Assembly: GCA_009776955.1 (NCBI GenBank)
Contig: WRMW01000001.1
Span: 1-64,000 of the forward strand
Direction of reading: 5' to 3'
Length of the DNA: 64,000 nt
From: Clostridiales bacterium
Lineage (GTDB): Bacteria > Bacillota > Clostridia > Peptostreptococcales > Anaerovoracaceae
Below, one piece after another: positions 45,935 to 54,312 of the stretch; the stretch's first letter is position 1, and every line of letters starts with the position of its first letter. The notes under the pieces were generated by a model. That model was not told the origin of the DNA, searched no databases, and saw only the letters and a list, made by a program, of their open reading frames with translations. The position numbers and the translations under genes are program-made.

Positions 45935-46783
45935 TTGTACGACCACGTAATCATAATAGGTAGCAGCCAGTTGGCGTGCCATTGCGCAAACACTATGGGC
46001 AAGAGCGGGTTGCCCATCGAAATTTTGGACACAAACGATGAAAAATCGGTCTTTCTTGAAAGTTGGTGTACGAGAGAGGGATTTTCCAGCAGACACATCG
46101 AATGGGGAGATTTGACAAAGTATTTGCTTGGCATATCTAAGAGAACACTGTTAGTCAGCGCCTTCAATCTATACCTTATCCCGAAAGAAGTGCTAGAAAA
46201 GGGTTGGATTACCGCAATCAATTGCCACCACGCCATTTTGCCTGAACGCCCTGGCAGAAACGGGGCGACATGGGCAATCTATAATCAGGACAAAGAAGCG
46301 GGCATAACATGGCACTACATCACACCCAAAGCAGATGCCGGAGATATCCTGTGCGTCAGGAAAATCACATTGGACAACAATTTGACGGCGTTGCAGTTGA
46401 TGAGGTGTCAGCATGGCTTGGCCTGTGAAGGCTTCGATGCGATTGCTGACGGACTGATTGAAGGAAGCATTGAGAGTACCCCCCAAGACATGAGCAAGAA
46501 AGGCAAATTCCGTTACTCGTACGACATCCCCAACAATGGGTTTCTTGACCTGGACTGGGATTTCAGCAAAATGTCGGCTTTTTTGCGCTCTATGGACTAT
46601 GGGCCACTAAAGGTTTTTGGGCTCCTACATCTATCACACGAAGGCAAAGTGTATGAGATTGGCAGCTACGCATTGCTTCCGGCTGATGGAAGTAGATGCA
46701 GTGGGATTGAAAAAGAGAATGACGGATTTGTCATATCAACGGAGCATGGCTGCATCAGATTGGGAAAAGTATCTGTCAAATAA
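45935..46783 (+). CDS. formyltransferase family protein
   Basis: 282 residues. It carries the N-x-H and D signature of N10-formyltetrahydrofolate-dependent formyltransferases: INCHHAILPERPGRNGATW (about 96-114) and KADAGDIL (about 132), with the GITWHYI strand between. The C-terminal half is about 130 residues of unassigned domain. It would formylate an amino group, either on an amino sugar or on an aminoacyl-carrier intermediate. TTG start at 45935 with CAGGAGGGTG upstream. Same operon as the adenylation enzyme, carrier and methyltransferase. Confidence 0.78.
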   Translation: MYDHVIIIGSSQLACHCANTMGKSGLPIEILDTNDEKSVFLESWCTREGFSSRHIEWGDLTKYLLGISKRTLLVSAFNLYLIPKEVLEKGWITAINCHHAILPERPGRNGATWAIYNQDKEAGITWHYITPKADAGDILCVRKITLDNNLTALQLMRCQHGLACEGFDAIADGLIEGSIESTPQDMSKKGKFRYSYDIPNNGFLDLDWDFSKMSAFLRSMDYGPLKVFGLLHLSHEGKVYEIGSYALLPADGSRCSGIEKENDGFVISTEHGCIRLGKVSVK

Positions 46784-46794
46784 AAAGAATAAGG

Positions 46795-48153
46795 ATGATG
46801 GAAATGACAAGAACAACCAAAGAGTTCGTAGATTTTATTGCAGAGTTTATGAGGTCGGAATTGCCGGATCGGGTGGTGGAGAAAGCCAGGCTATGCGTTT
46901 TAGACTATCTTGGGTGTGCATATGTTGGGTATGGGATGAACAAGGGGCGTGTGGCGGCGTTGATGGAGGCTATGGGCATGGGTTCGTCTGGGGATATCAA
47001 GGTGCTTGGCGGTGACAGAGCGGCAAACGCCCAGACCGCCGCATTGGTAAATGGGATGAACGCCCACACGGCAGAGCTTGACGACGGGCATCGGTTTGCG
47101 GCGGTGCATCCAGGGGCGGTGGTGATATCGGCGCTGCTGTCGTCGTGCGGGGGCGGCAAGGTCTCGGGGAATGATTTTTTGAGGGGCGTTGTTGCCGGGT
47201 ATGAAACCACGATACGCCTCGGCGAGGCGATACAGCCATCGCACAAACTTCGCGGCGGCCACGCCACAGGGACGTGTGGCACTGTGGGTGCGGCTATGGC
47301 CGTGGCTGTTGCGGAGGGGTTTGATTTCGAGCAGACAAAAGGCGCAGTGGCGGCTGCGTGCACGAGCGCATCGGGGCTGCTTGAAATGATAGACGACTCA
47401 TCACAACTAAAGCCGTACAATGCAGGGCTCGCCGCCATGAACGGGTATGTAAGCGCGATGATGGGACAGGCCGGGTTTTGCGGGCCGGATGACTCGCTCG
47501 GAGGAGAGCGAGGGTTTTTAAATTTTATGGCGGATGAATACGATGCAGATGCTTTGACCGCCCCATGCGATGTCTACAAAATCGAGCAGGCATATGTGAA
47601 GCCATATGCGGCCTGTAGGCATAGTCATCCAGCTATCGAAGGGGCGCTAGGTTTGGCATCGGAGCATTCAATAATCCCCGATGATATAGCGAGCATTGAT
47701 ATCCATACGTACAAGCTGGCGATACCTGGCCACGACAGCACGAACATCAGTTCTGCCGAGGCGGCAAAGATGAGCACGCCTTTTTCTGTGGCAACGGCAA
47801 TAGCAAACCAAAGCGCAGGCATTGAGGCTTTTAGGGAAGATAAGGTCGCAGATCGTGCCATCCTCGAACTGGCGTCAAAGGTGCGGATGTCCGAATGCAA
47901 GGAAATGACGGCGGCATCACCGGCGGTGCGTGCAGCCGAGATAGTGGTTTCCCTACACAACGGCAAGAGGCTGTCGAAGCGTGTAGACCATCCGCTAGGC
48001 GAGCCGGAAAACCCGATGTCCGAGGAAATGATAGTCGAAAAGTTTCGGTCGCTTGCGGGTTCCGCAGAGATATGCGAAGAAAGGGTGGCTACCATCATCG
48101 CCGCCACCATGTCGATGGACATGGATTTGGCAAATTGGTACAAGGCGATATAG
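46795..48153 (+). CDS. MmgE/PrpD family protein (2-methylcitrate dehydratase-like)
   Basis: 452 residues, typical length. VLDYLGCAYVGYG near the N-terminus, AELDDGHRFAAVHPGAVV (about 86-103) with the catalytic-region Asp/His, and YVKPYAACRHSHPAIEG (about 265) are family landmarks. Members dehydrate 2-methylcitrate or citrate-like acids without an Fe-S cluster, or decarboxylate cis-aconitate. Next to isocitrate-dehydrogenase-like, lyase and fumarase-like genes, it probably handles a hydroxy-tricarboxylate. The real start may be ATG 46804, which is better spaced from AAGGA. It follows the formyltransferase by 11 bases. Confidence 0.82.
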   Translation: MMEMTRTTKEFVDFIAEFMRSELPDRVVEKARLCVLDYLGCAYVGYGMNKGRVAALMEAMGMGSSGDIKVLGGDRAANAQTAALVNGMNAHTAELDDGHRFAAVHPGAVVISALLSSCGGGKVSGNDFLRGVVAGYETTIRLGEAIQPSHKLRGGHATGTCGTVGAAMAVAVAEGFDFEQTKGAVAAACTSASGLLEMIDDSSQLKPYNAGLAAMNGYVSAMMGQAGFCGPDDSLGGERGFLNFMADEYDADALTAPCDVYKIEQAYVKPYAACRHSHPAIEGALGLASEHSIIPDDIASIDIHTYKLAIPGHDSTNISSAEAAKMSTPFSVATAIANQSAGIEAFREDKVADRAILELASKVRMSECKEMTAASPAVRAAEIVVSLHNGKRLSKRVDHPLGEPENPMSEEMIVEKFRSLAGSAEICEERVATIIAATMSMDMDLANWYKAI

Positions 48154-48166
48154 CGAAGATTTTTAC

Positions 48167-48250
48167 GATTTGAGAAAAAACATTGATATATGATAAAGTT
48201 TTTTCTGATTCGAGAAAAAACTTTACTTACGGTTGTGCATGAGCTATACT
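48167..48250 (+). promoter_or_regulatory. promoter of DUF4143 ATPase copy 2 with repeated operator
   Basis: GATTTGAGAAAAAAC (48167-48181) recurs as GATTCGAGAAAAAAC (48207-48221), 40 bases apart. The second lies in a perfect inverted repeat, GTTTTTTCT-6 bases-AGAAAAAAC (48198-48221). Immediately after it comes TTTACT (48222-48227), a 17-base spacer and TATACT (48245-48250). The arrangement suggests a repressor site just upstream of the -35 box. Confidence 0.6.
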
Positions 48251-48270
48251 AGGTACTGAGGAAATGCACA

Positions 48271-49518
48271 ATGGAAAAAAGACTGGTTCAACGCAAAGAG
48301 TATCTATCAAGGCTTGCCGTTTGGAAAGGCAAGCCTGTCATCAAAGTCGTAACCGGAGTAAGGCGGTGCGGAAAGTCAACGCTTTTTTATCTGTATATGG
48401 ATGCACTTAGGGAAAATGGGGTTGATGACAATAATATTCTATCGCTTAATTTGGAGGATATGGGGAACAAAGCGTTGTTGACTGCGGAGGCTTTGCATGA
48501 GGCTATAGAGGGTCGTTTGAGTAAAAAAGGGATGAACTATATATTTATAGACGAAGTCCAGCAATGCCGGGATTTTGAGAGAGCGATTGATAGTTTGCAC
48601 CTCAAAGACAATGTGGACCTTTATATAACGGGATCAAATGCGACCTTGCTTTCCGGCGACCTTGCCACGCTCTTGTCGGGTCGGTATATTGAAATCGAAA
48701 TGTTGCCGCTTTCATTCCATGAGTATCTGGAGTTCACATCGCAAACGGATGCAGAGTCCGAGCAGCAAAGCAATAGTGCTTTGTTTGCGGACTATATGCG
48801 GTTTGGGAGTTTTCCATTCGTGTCCGCTTTGCAAAAGGACAGAGCGGTTGTCGATGAATATTTGGATGGGCTGTATAATGCGGTAATCGTAAAGGATATC
48901 GTTACCAGAGAGAGGGTCAGGGATATTGGCATACTCGAGGATGTCGTGAAGTTTCTGTGCAGTAGCATCGGTAGTCCAATCTCAACAAAAAAAGTCAGCG
49001 ATACGCTAAATTCTGCCGGACGGAAAATCTCGGTCAATACAGTCGAGCAATACATTCGCGCCCTTACGGACAGCTTCATTTTCTACAAGGCAGACAGATT
49101 CGATATCAAGGGCAGGCAGCACCTAAAGACGCAAAACAAGTATTACATTGTGGATTCCGGACTCCGAAATATGCTGCTCGCGACTTCATCGCCGGATACC
49201 GGGCATATGCTTGAAAACATCGTTTACCTCGAACTGATTCGGCGCGGCAACAAAGTAAACATCGGCAAGGTTGGCGACAAGGAAGTGGATTTTGTGGCGG
49301 AAAGCACGACAGACGGACGAGGATATTATCAAGTCGCTGCGACTGTACTGGATGAAAGCACATTGAATCGTGAACTGGAATCGCTTATGAAGATAAACGA
49401 TCACTTTCCAAAATACCTTCTCACCTTGGATGAAATAGGAAAAGACACATATCACAATGGCATCAAGCAGATGAATGTCGTTGACTGGCTATTGTCGCGT
49501 GTCAGTACGAATGCCTAA
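48271..49518 (+). CDS. AAA+ ATPase with DUF4143 C-terminal domain, copy 2
   Basis: 415 residues. Walker A TGVRRCGKSTLF (about 28-39), Walker B MNYIFIDEVQQC, ITGSNATLLSG and LPLSFHEYLEF in the middle, then DUF4143 and an ending with KVGDKEVDFVAESTTDGRGYY (shown in part), a degenerate nuclease-like strand. Not closely similar to copy 1. It carries its own promoter with operator-like repeats and splits the PrpD-like gene from the isocitrate-dehydrogenase-like gene, so it looks like a recent passenger in the metabolic operon. GAGGAAATG gives the ribosome site. Confidence 0.85.
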   Translation: MEKRLVQRKEYLSRLAVWKGKPVIKVVTGVRRCGKSTLFYLYMDALRENGVDDNNILSLNLEDMGNKALLTAEALHEAIEGRLSKKGMNYIFIDEVQQCRDFERAIDSLHLKDNVDLYITGSNATLLSGDLATLLSGRYIEIEMLPLSFHEYLEFTSQTDAESEQQSNSALFADYMRFGSFPFVSALQKDRAVVDEYLDGLYNAVIVKDIVTRERVRDIGILEDVVKFLCSSIGSPISTKKVSDTLNSAGRKISVNTVEQYIRALTDSFIFYKADRFDIKGRQHLKTQNKYYIVDSGLRNMLLATSSPDTGHMLENIVYLELIRRGNKVNIGKVGDKEVDFVAESTTDGRGYYQVAATVLDESTLNRELESLMKINDHFPKYLLTLDEIGKDTYHNGIKQMNVVDWLLSRVSTNA

Positions 49519-49535
49519 AATGGCGGCAAGGTTGA

Positions 49536-49564
49536 TTCAACATATGGCGGACATGATGTATAAT
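49536..49564 (+). promoter_or_regulatory. probable promoter for the isocitrate dehydrogenase-like operon
   Basis: TTCAAC (49536-49541), 17-base spacer, TATAAT (49559-49564), about 60 bases before the ATG at 49624. The -35 is weak. This would let the downstream genes be transcribed despite the DUF4143 gene inserted between them and PrpD. Confidence 0.4.
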
Positions 49565-49623
49565 GGTGAAGCGGGCTTGGCGATGGATAAGGTATCGTTA
49601 ACACTTTGGATAAGGAATCGTAG

Positions 49624-50838
49624 ATGCAAACACAGATGAAAATCCCAATAATCGAGATGGACGGCGACGAGATGACGAGAATCCTTTGGGATAGCGTCAA
49701 GGAAAAGCTGATTCTGCCATTTGTGGATTTGAAAACAGAATATTTTGACTTGGGGGTGCAGGAGAGAGACCGCACGAACAATGAGGTAAGCGTCCGTGCC
49801 GCAGAGGCTCTGATGGAGCATGGTGTGGGCGTCAAGTGCCCGACAATCACGCCGACCCCCGAACGGGTGAAGGAATATGGTTTGGCGAACGATGTGGTTT
49901 CGCCAAACAGGATTGTCAGGAGCAAGATGGGCGGGATGCTTTTCAGGATGCCTATATGCATCCCCGCAATTGATCCACTTGTGCCGAACTGGAAATCCCC
50001 CATAACAATAGTCAGGTATGTATACGGGGATGTGTATCGCGGCGTTGAAATGCTTGCGGACAAAGGGGATGTATGCGAAATCGTATTGAGGAAGGCGAAC
50101 GGGGACGTGCTCTCGAAAAACGTGCATGAGTTTTGCGAAACAGGCGGCATGGTCCAGGCGGTTCACAATACCGATGCGGGTATTGAGGCTTTTGCCCGTT
50201 GTGCTATGGGGTTTGCGGTAGAAATGAAACAAGACTTGTGGTTTGGCGCGAAAGATACAGTGTCGAAGGTGTATGACCGCCGCTTTTTCGAGATATTTGA
50301 TGAAGTGTATCATTCTGAGTTTGTGGTGCGTTTCGAGTCGGAAGGCATCGCCTATCACAGGATGCTGATAGATGATGCTGTTTCCAGGGCGCTGCGTTCT
50401 GGAGGCGGGTTTGTTTGGGCGTGCAAAAGCTACGATGGGGATGTATTCAGCGACATGGTCGCAACAGGGTTCGGCTCCATTGCGATGATGTCATCCTCCG
50501 TGGTTTCGCCGAGCGGACAGGTTTTGTACGAAGCTGCGCATGGGACAGTGCAACAGCATTACTATAGGCATATGCGGGGGGAGAGCGTTTCGACCAACCC
50601 GATTGGATTGATATACGCTTGGTCGGGCGCTTTGAGGAAGCGAGGGCAGCTTGATGGCCTGGGCGGTTTGTGCGGATTTGCCGACGCCTTGGAAAGGGCA
50701 GTGGCAGAGACCGTTGAGGACGGGGTCATGACGGCGGATCTTTTTCAAAGGTCGGTCTCGGAAAACAAGAGGGAGGCCAGCTCCTTTGATTTTATTTTGG
50801 AAGTGGCCGAGAGGCTGGCACGGCGGGCGATATTGTAG
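49624..50838 (+). CDS. icd: isocitrate dehydrogenase-like enzyme (eukaryotic-type IDH family)
   Basis: 404 residues, close to the homodimeric eukaryotic-type NADP-IDH family. Begins IPIIEMDGDEMTRILWDSVK. Substrate residues match human IDH1: Ser94, Asn96, Arg100 (SPNRIVR), Arg109 (FRM), Arg132 and Tyr139 (VRYVYGDVYR), Lys212-region (DTVSKVYDRRF) and the metal Asp pair in YDGDVFSDMVA. In the cofactor loop the usual TVTRH reads TVQQH, so the Arg that contacts the 2'-phosphate of NADP is replaced by Gln, hinting at changed cofactor preference. Oxidative decarboxylation of isocitrate or a close analogue is inferred. Could simply be housekeeping IDH, but its neighbours suggest a dedicated pathway. 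Confidence 0.82.
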   Translation: MQTQMKIPIIEMDGDEMTRILWDSVKEKLILPFVDLKTEYFDLGVQERDRTNNEVSVRAAEALMEHGVGVKCPTITPTPERVKEYGLANDVVSPNRIVRSKMGGMLFRMPICIPAIDPLVPNWKSPITIVRYVYGDVYRGVEMLADKGDVCEIVLRKANGDVLSKNVHEFCETGGMVQAVHNTDAGIEAFARCAMGFAVEMKQDLWFGAKDTVSKVYDRRFFEIFDEVYHSEFVVRFESEGIAYHRMLIDDAVSRALRSGGGFVWACKSYDGDVFSDMVATGFGSIAMMSSSVVSPSGQVLYEAAHGTVQQHYYRHMRGESVSTNPIGLIYAWSGALRKRGQLDGLGGLCGFADALERAVAETVEDGVMTADLFQRSVSENKREASSFDFILEVAERLARRAIL

Positions 50839-50871
50839 TATTGTTCATGGGAAGAAAGGATTGGAGGTAAT

Positions 50872-51771
50872 ATGACGATGCAAAAAACCAAAGACTTCTT
50901 GGCGGGGCTTGGATTGCCAGAGGGCGATGCATATGATTTGCCGACATCGGGGGAGCGTTTTTCCGATGGTGGGCAGTATAGGTTTGAGGTGCCTGGCATA
51001 CAAGGGCCAGGGGCTATGAAGTCGCTGCTTGAGGCGCTTGATGAATACGGCATTGCCATACATAGAGTAACGCAGACGCAGGGCGTCATGCTGCTGACCG
51101 ATGATGAAATAAATGAGATGGTGGGTTTGGCAAAAAAGCATACGGTGGAACTGGTTCTGGCGATAGGCCCAAGAGCCGTCTATGATACGAGCGCATCGGT
51201 GCATACGGAGGAAGGCTCACGGATGGGCTACCGCTTGCGCGGGCAGGACCAAATAGTGAGAGCCATCGAGGACGTGAAGCGGGCAGTAGCCCTTGGGTGT
51301 CTGTCGTTTCTCGTCTACGACGAGGGCTGCCTATGGATACTAGACAAGGCGAGAAAGGGTGGAGAGATACCTGCGGGCTGCAAGTTCAAGCTGTCGGCAC
51401 ACGCAGGCCACGGCAACCCGTGCGCCGCAAAGCTGCTTGAAAGCATCGGGGCCGACACGCTCAATCCGATCAGGGACATACAGCTTCAGATGCTTGCCTC
51501 AATGCGGCAGGCAATAAATATCCCGATAGATGTCCATACCGAGAACCCAGCTTCGTCAGGCGGATTTATCAGGCATTATGAAGTCCCAGAGATGATACGC
51601 GTCGCATCCCCGATATACCTCAAGACCGGCGGCTCTGTGGCGAAAAGCCATAGCTGGACTACAAGCGACTCGGATGCGAAAAAACGCGCGAAGCAGATAG
51701 TGCTTGTGAAACGGATGATCGACGAATATTACCCTGAGGCGGTGGTTTCGCCCAGAGGCTCGTTTTTGTAG
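50872..51771 (+). CDS. TIM-barrel protein of uncertain function (peptidase-U32-like annotation expected)
   Basis: 299 residues. I do not know a characterised relative. Visible are alternating beta/alpha segments, KLSAHAGHGNPCAAKL (about 180), ADTLNPIRDIQLQM, PIDVHTENPASSGGFIRHYE (about 222-241) and PIYLKTGGS, in the style of TIM-barrel carbon-carbon-bond or U32-type proteins. GGAGGTAAT directly precedes the ATG. Position between an isocitrate-dehydrogenase-like enzyme and a C-C bond lyase suggests an aldolase, lyase or isomerase acting on a carboxylic acid rather than a peptidase. No signal peptide. Confidence 0.5.
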   Translation: MTMQKTKDFLAGLGLPEGDAYDLPTSGERFSDGGQYRFEVPGIQGPGAMKSLLEALDEYGIAIHRVTQTQGVMLLTDDEINEMVGLAKKHTVELVLAIGPRAVYDTSASVHTEEGSRMGYRLRGQDQIVRAIEDVKRAVALGCLSFLVYDEGCLWILDKARKGGEIPAGCKFKLSAHAGHGNPCAAKLLESIGADTLNPIRDIQLQMLASMRQAINIPIDVHTENPASSGGFIRHYEVPEMIRVASPIYLKTGGSVAKSHSWTTSDSDAKKRAKQIVLVKRMIDEYYPEAVVSPRGSFL

Positions 51772-51787
51772 TCGCAGAGGTGGAAAT

Positions 51788-52930
51788 GTGAGACACCATC
51801 AATACAAACAGGGCTATAAATTCGTAAAAGAGCCGTTTGACTTTACCAAGGACACGGAAAAGGACGTGCTTGCCTATTGCCTTGGGGCGGTGCTGTATAT
51901 GCCTGCCACAAAGGACTTCTTCGATGACATCGTATCGAAGAAGTATCCAGGGCTTACGACCATGACGATGTGCTTCGAGGACGCTTGCCCGGAAGAAGAT
52001 GTCCCTATGGCAGAGGAAAATGTTTTGAGGATTCTTGAGTCCATCGCTGAGGCAAAAAGGGATGGGCAGGTTTCGGAGGAAGATTTGCCGTTGCTATTCT
52101 TGCGGGCGCGCGGGCCTGAACAATTCGTTTCGTTCTTGAGTAGATTGGATGCAAAGCATGTCTCGTCGTTTTCCGGTTTTGTCTTTCCGAAATTCAGGGC
52201 TGTAGACGGTGGGGAATACTTTGGTGCGCTAAAGCGATTCAATGAGAAGCAAGGATGTATGCTTTACGGGATGCCCATACTCGAAGGGGTGGAGATAGCG
52301 CTTCACGAAACGCGCGATTCAGAATTGGAAAGCATCAAAAGCATTGTCGATTCTTACAAGGATTATGTTTTGAATGTTCGCGTCGGCGTGACGGATATAT
52401 CGTCGGTCTTTGGAATGAGGCGCAGCATCGACTATACAATATACGACATCCTGACGGTGAGGGCGTGCTTGTCGGCGATACTGAATGTCTTTGGCCGGAA
52501 CAACGACTACGTGCTGTCGGGGCCGGTTTGGGAGTATTTTCACGTAAGCCGCAAGCAGAAGTTCAAGGACATAAAGGACGTCAGCCTGCAACATTCGCTG
52601 CTTACAAGAAACCCGATCGTCAACTCTGCGGTGGACGGTTTGCTGCGTGAAGTGGTGCTTGACAAGGCGAACGGCTTTATTGGCAAGACCGTCATCCACC
52701 CGTCGCATCTGCGATATGTGAACGCATTGCAGGCAGTGACGAAAGAGGAGTACGAAGATGCGGTGCAGATCGTCGAGGCGTCCGGCGCCGTGATGAAAAG
52801 CGCGTCGGGCAACAAGATGAACGAGATAAGGCCGCACACCAATTGGGCACAAAAGACAATAATGCGTGCGAAAGTGTATGGCGTGGTAGAGGACGAGACG
52901 GACTACCTAAGATTGTTTGCGGAGGATTAA
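51788..52930 (+). CDS. HpcH/HpaI-citrate lyase-like C-C bond lyase of the Ter-operon type
   Basis: 380 residues, longer than CitE (about 290). DVLAYCLGAVLYMPATKDFF (about 28-47), FEDACPEEDV (metal-binding Glu-Asp as in CitE), LPLLFLRARGPEQF, GFVFPKF and MLYGMPILEGVE are visible, matching the 'C-C bond lyase of the TIM-barrel fold' family (PF15617) known from tellurite-resistance (Ter) stress operons. It would cleave or form a C-C bond next to a carboxylate or CoA thioester. No other Ter genes are here. GTG start, AGAGGTGG 6 bases upstream; 3 bases before the fumarase-like beta gene. Confidence 0.7.
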   Translation: MRHHQYKQGYKFVKEPFDFTKDTEKDVLAYCLGAVLYMPATKDFFDDIVSKKYPGLTTMTMCFEDACPEEDVPMAEENVLRILESIAEAKRDGQVSEEDLPLLFLRARGPEQFVSFLSRLDAKHVSSFSGFVFPKFRAVDGGEYFGALKRFNEKQGCMLYGMPILEGVEIALHETRDSELESIKSIVDSYKDYVLNVRVGVTDISSVFGMRRSIDYTIYDILTVRACLSAILNVFGRNNDYVLSGPVWEYFHVSRKQKFKDIKDVSLQHSLLTRNPIVNSAVDGLLREVVLDKANGFIGKTVIHPSHLRYVNALQAVTKEEYEDAVQIVEASGAVMKSASGNKMNEIRPHTNWAQKTIMRAKVYGVVEDETDYLRLFAED

Positions 52931-52933
52931 ACG

Positions 52934-53440
52934 TTGGTTGAAATACGGACTCCCATAAAGAGCGAAGTGGTTGCTGATTTGAGGGTTGGCGATAAAATTT
53001 CCATATTTGGGAAAATTTACACGGGGCGCGATATGGCGCTGCCGAAGCTGGTACGCCTTTTGGGTGATGGCTCGGCGGAAGCAATGGGCATAGAGCTTGA
53101 TGGGAGCGTTATTTTCCATACGGCGGTAAGCCCTGCGGGGGTGGGGCCTACTTCCAGCAACAAGGCGGAAATCGAGGGGAGTATGCCTGCGCTGTCGGCG
53201 GCTGGGGTGCGGTTGCACCTTGGAAAGGGGTCGTTGCGTCAGGACACGGTAGAGGCGTTGGCGAAGCATGGCAGCATATATGTGGTCATCCCGCCGGTGA
53301 CGGCCTTGCTTGAGGGCAAGACTTTGAGCAGGCGAGTCGTCCTGTTTGGCGAGGACGGTATGGAGGCGATGTATGAGCTTGAGGTGGCTGGATATCCGGC
53401 TATCGTGGCGGCGGCGCATGGGGAGTCGATATACAGATGA
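52934..53440 (+). CDS. fumarate hydratase class I-like, beta (C-terminal) subunit
   Basis: 168 residues, the usual size of the separate beta subunit. LRVGDKISIFGKIYTGRDMALPKL (shown in part) and VGPTSSNKAEIE are the two conserved substrate-binding stretches (standard: FTGRDxAH and GPTTSxRM); the His of the first and Arg/Met of the second are changed, suggesting a substrate other than fumarate. It pairs with the alpha subunit downstream (4-base overlap). The gene order beta-then-alpha is the reverse of the commoner alpha-beta order. TTG start with GGAGGA upstream. Confidence 0.75.
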   Translation: MVEIRTPIKSEVVADLRVGDKISIFGKIYTGRDMALPKLVRLLGDGSAEAMGIELDGSVIFHTAVSPAGVGPTSSNKAEIEGSMPALSAAGVRLHLGKGSLRQDTVEALAKHGSIYVVIPPVTALLEGKTLSRRVVLFGEDGMEAMYELEVAGYPAIVAAAHGESIYR

Positions 53441-54312
53441 GCGACATGGCGGGCAAAAGGAGTGAATACGACAGCGTTGTACGCAAGGTGGCAGACGCCC
53501 TTATCCGTGCATCGTCATCTTTTCGTGTTGACCAGATAGAGGCATATAGGCGGGTGATAGCATCCGAGGAAAACCCGTCCGCGAGGTGGGCGCTTGAGAC
53601 CTTGCTTGAGAACGCGAAGGCGGCAGCTGAACGGAGAAGCCCGCTTTGCGATGATACCGGCATACCGCATCTGATATTGGAAGCAGGGCAGGGCAGAAGT
53701 TTGGAGGGCTGGCTTTTCGCTGCGATGCAGGAGGGGGTGGCTTTGGGGCTGCGCGAGCTCCCTGGGCGACCTATGGCTGTGGCGGGAGACGATAGGGCGC
53801 GGGTCGACCAAAGCGAGGGGATGTTTGAGGATCCCTCGGAGGTAGAGCCTGCCCCCATCATGGTATTGCCGGCGGATGGTGACACCCTGCGACTGCATGT
53901 ATTGATGCAGGGCGGCGGCCCGGAAATACGCGCGAATACTTATCGCGTTTTTCATAAAAATAGTGCCGAGGCCGTTGTGGATGAAATCGTTTCGTGGGCG
54001 GTCGAGAGCGTGACTCTTTTGGGATGTACGCCCAGCCCGCTCGCCATAGGCATCGGGCGGTCTCATTTTGAGGCTTCGTCCTTGATGCTTCAGGCGATGG
54101 CTCTCGGCGATTTTGGCAAGCAAAGCCCGCTTGAAAAGGACATCACAGACCGTGTGAATGAGAGCGGCATCGGGCCTCTTGGGCTCGGTGGCTCGCATAG
54201 CGTTCTGGCAACATTTCTGAAAGTGGGCCCGCAGAGGGCAAGCGGTGTACGCATCGTGTGTATGCGTCCTTGCTGCTGCATGGAGCCGCGCGTGGGGCGG
54301 GCAGAGTTTTGA
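53437..54312 (+). CDS. fumarate hydratase class I-like, alpha (N-terminal, Fe-S) subunit
   Basis: 291 residues, normal for the alpha subunit of class I fumarase/tartrate dehydratase. Candidate [4Fe-4S] ligands are Cys in PLCDDTGIP (about 69-77), in LLGCTPSPLAIGIG (about 198) and in the C-terminal VCMRPCCCMEP. GIGPLGLGG (about 247) is conserved. The C-terminus departs from fumarases (no VAVNxxCHAAR), so hydration or dehydration of another dicarboxylate or tricarboxylate such as mesaconate, tartrate or an aconitate analogue is possible. Oxygen-labile, fitting an anaerobe. Stop overlaps the next TTG (TTGA). Confidence 0.75.
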   Translation: MSDMAGKRSEYDSVVRKVADALIRASSSFRVDQIEAYRRVIASEENPSARWALETLLENAKAAAERRSPLCDDTGIPHLILEAGQGRSLEGWLFAAMQEGVALGLRELPGRPMAVAGDDRARVDQSEGMFEDPSEVEPAPIMVLPADGDTLRLHVLMQGGGPEIRANTYRVFHKNSAEAVVDEIVSWAVESVTLLGCTPSPLAIGIGRSHFEASSLMLQAMALGDFGKQSPLEKDITDRVNESGIGPLGLGGSHSVLATFLKVGPQRASGVRIVCMRPCCCMEPRVGRAEF

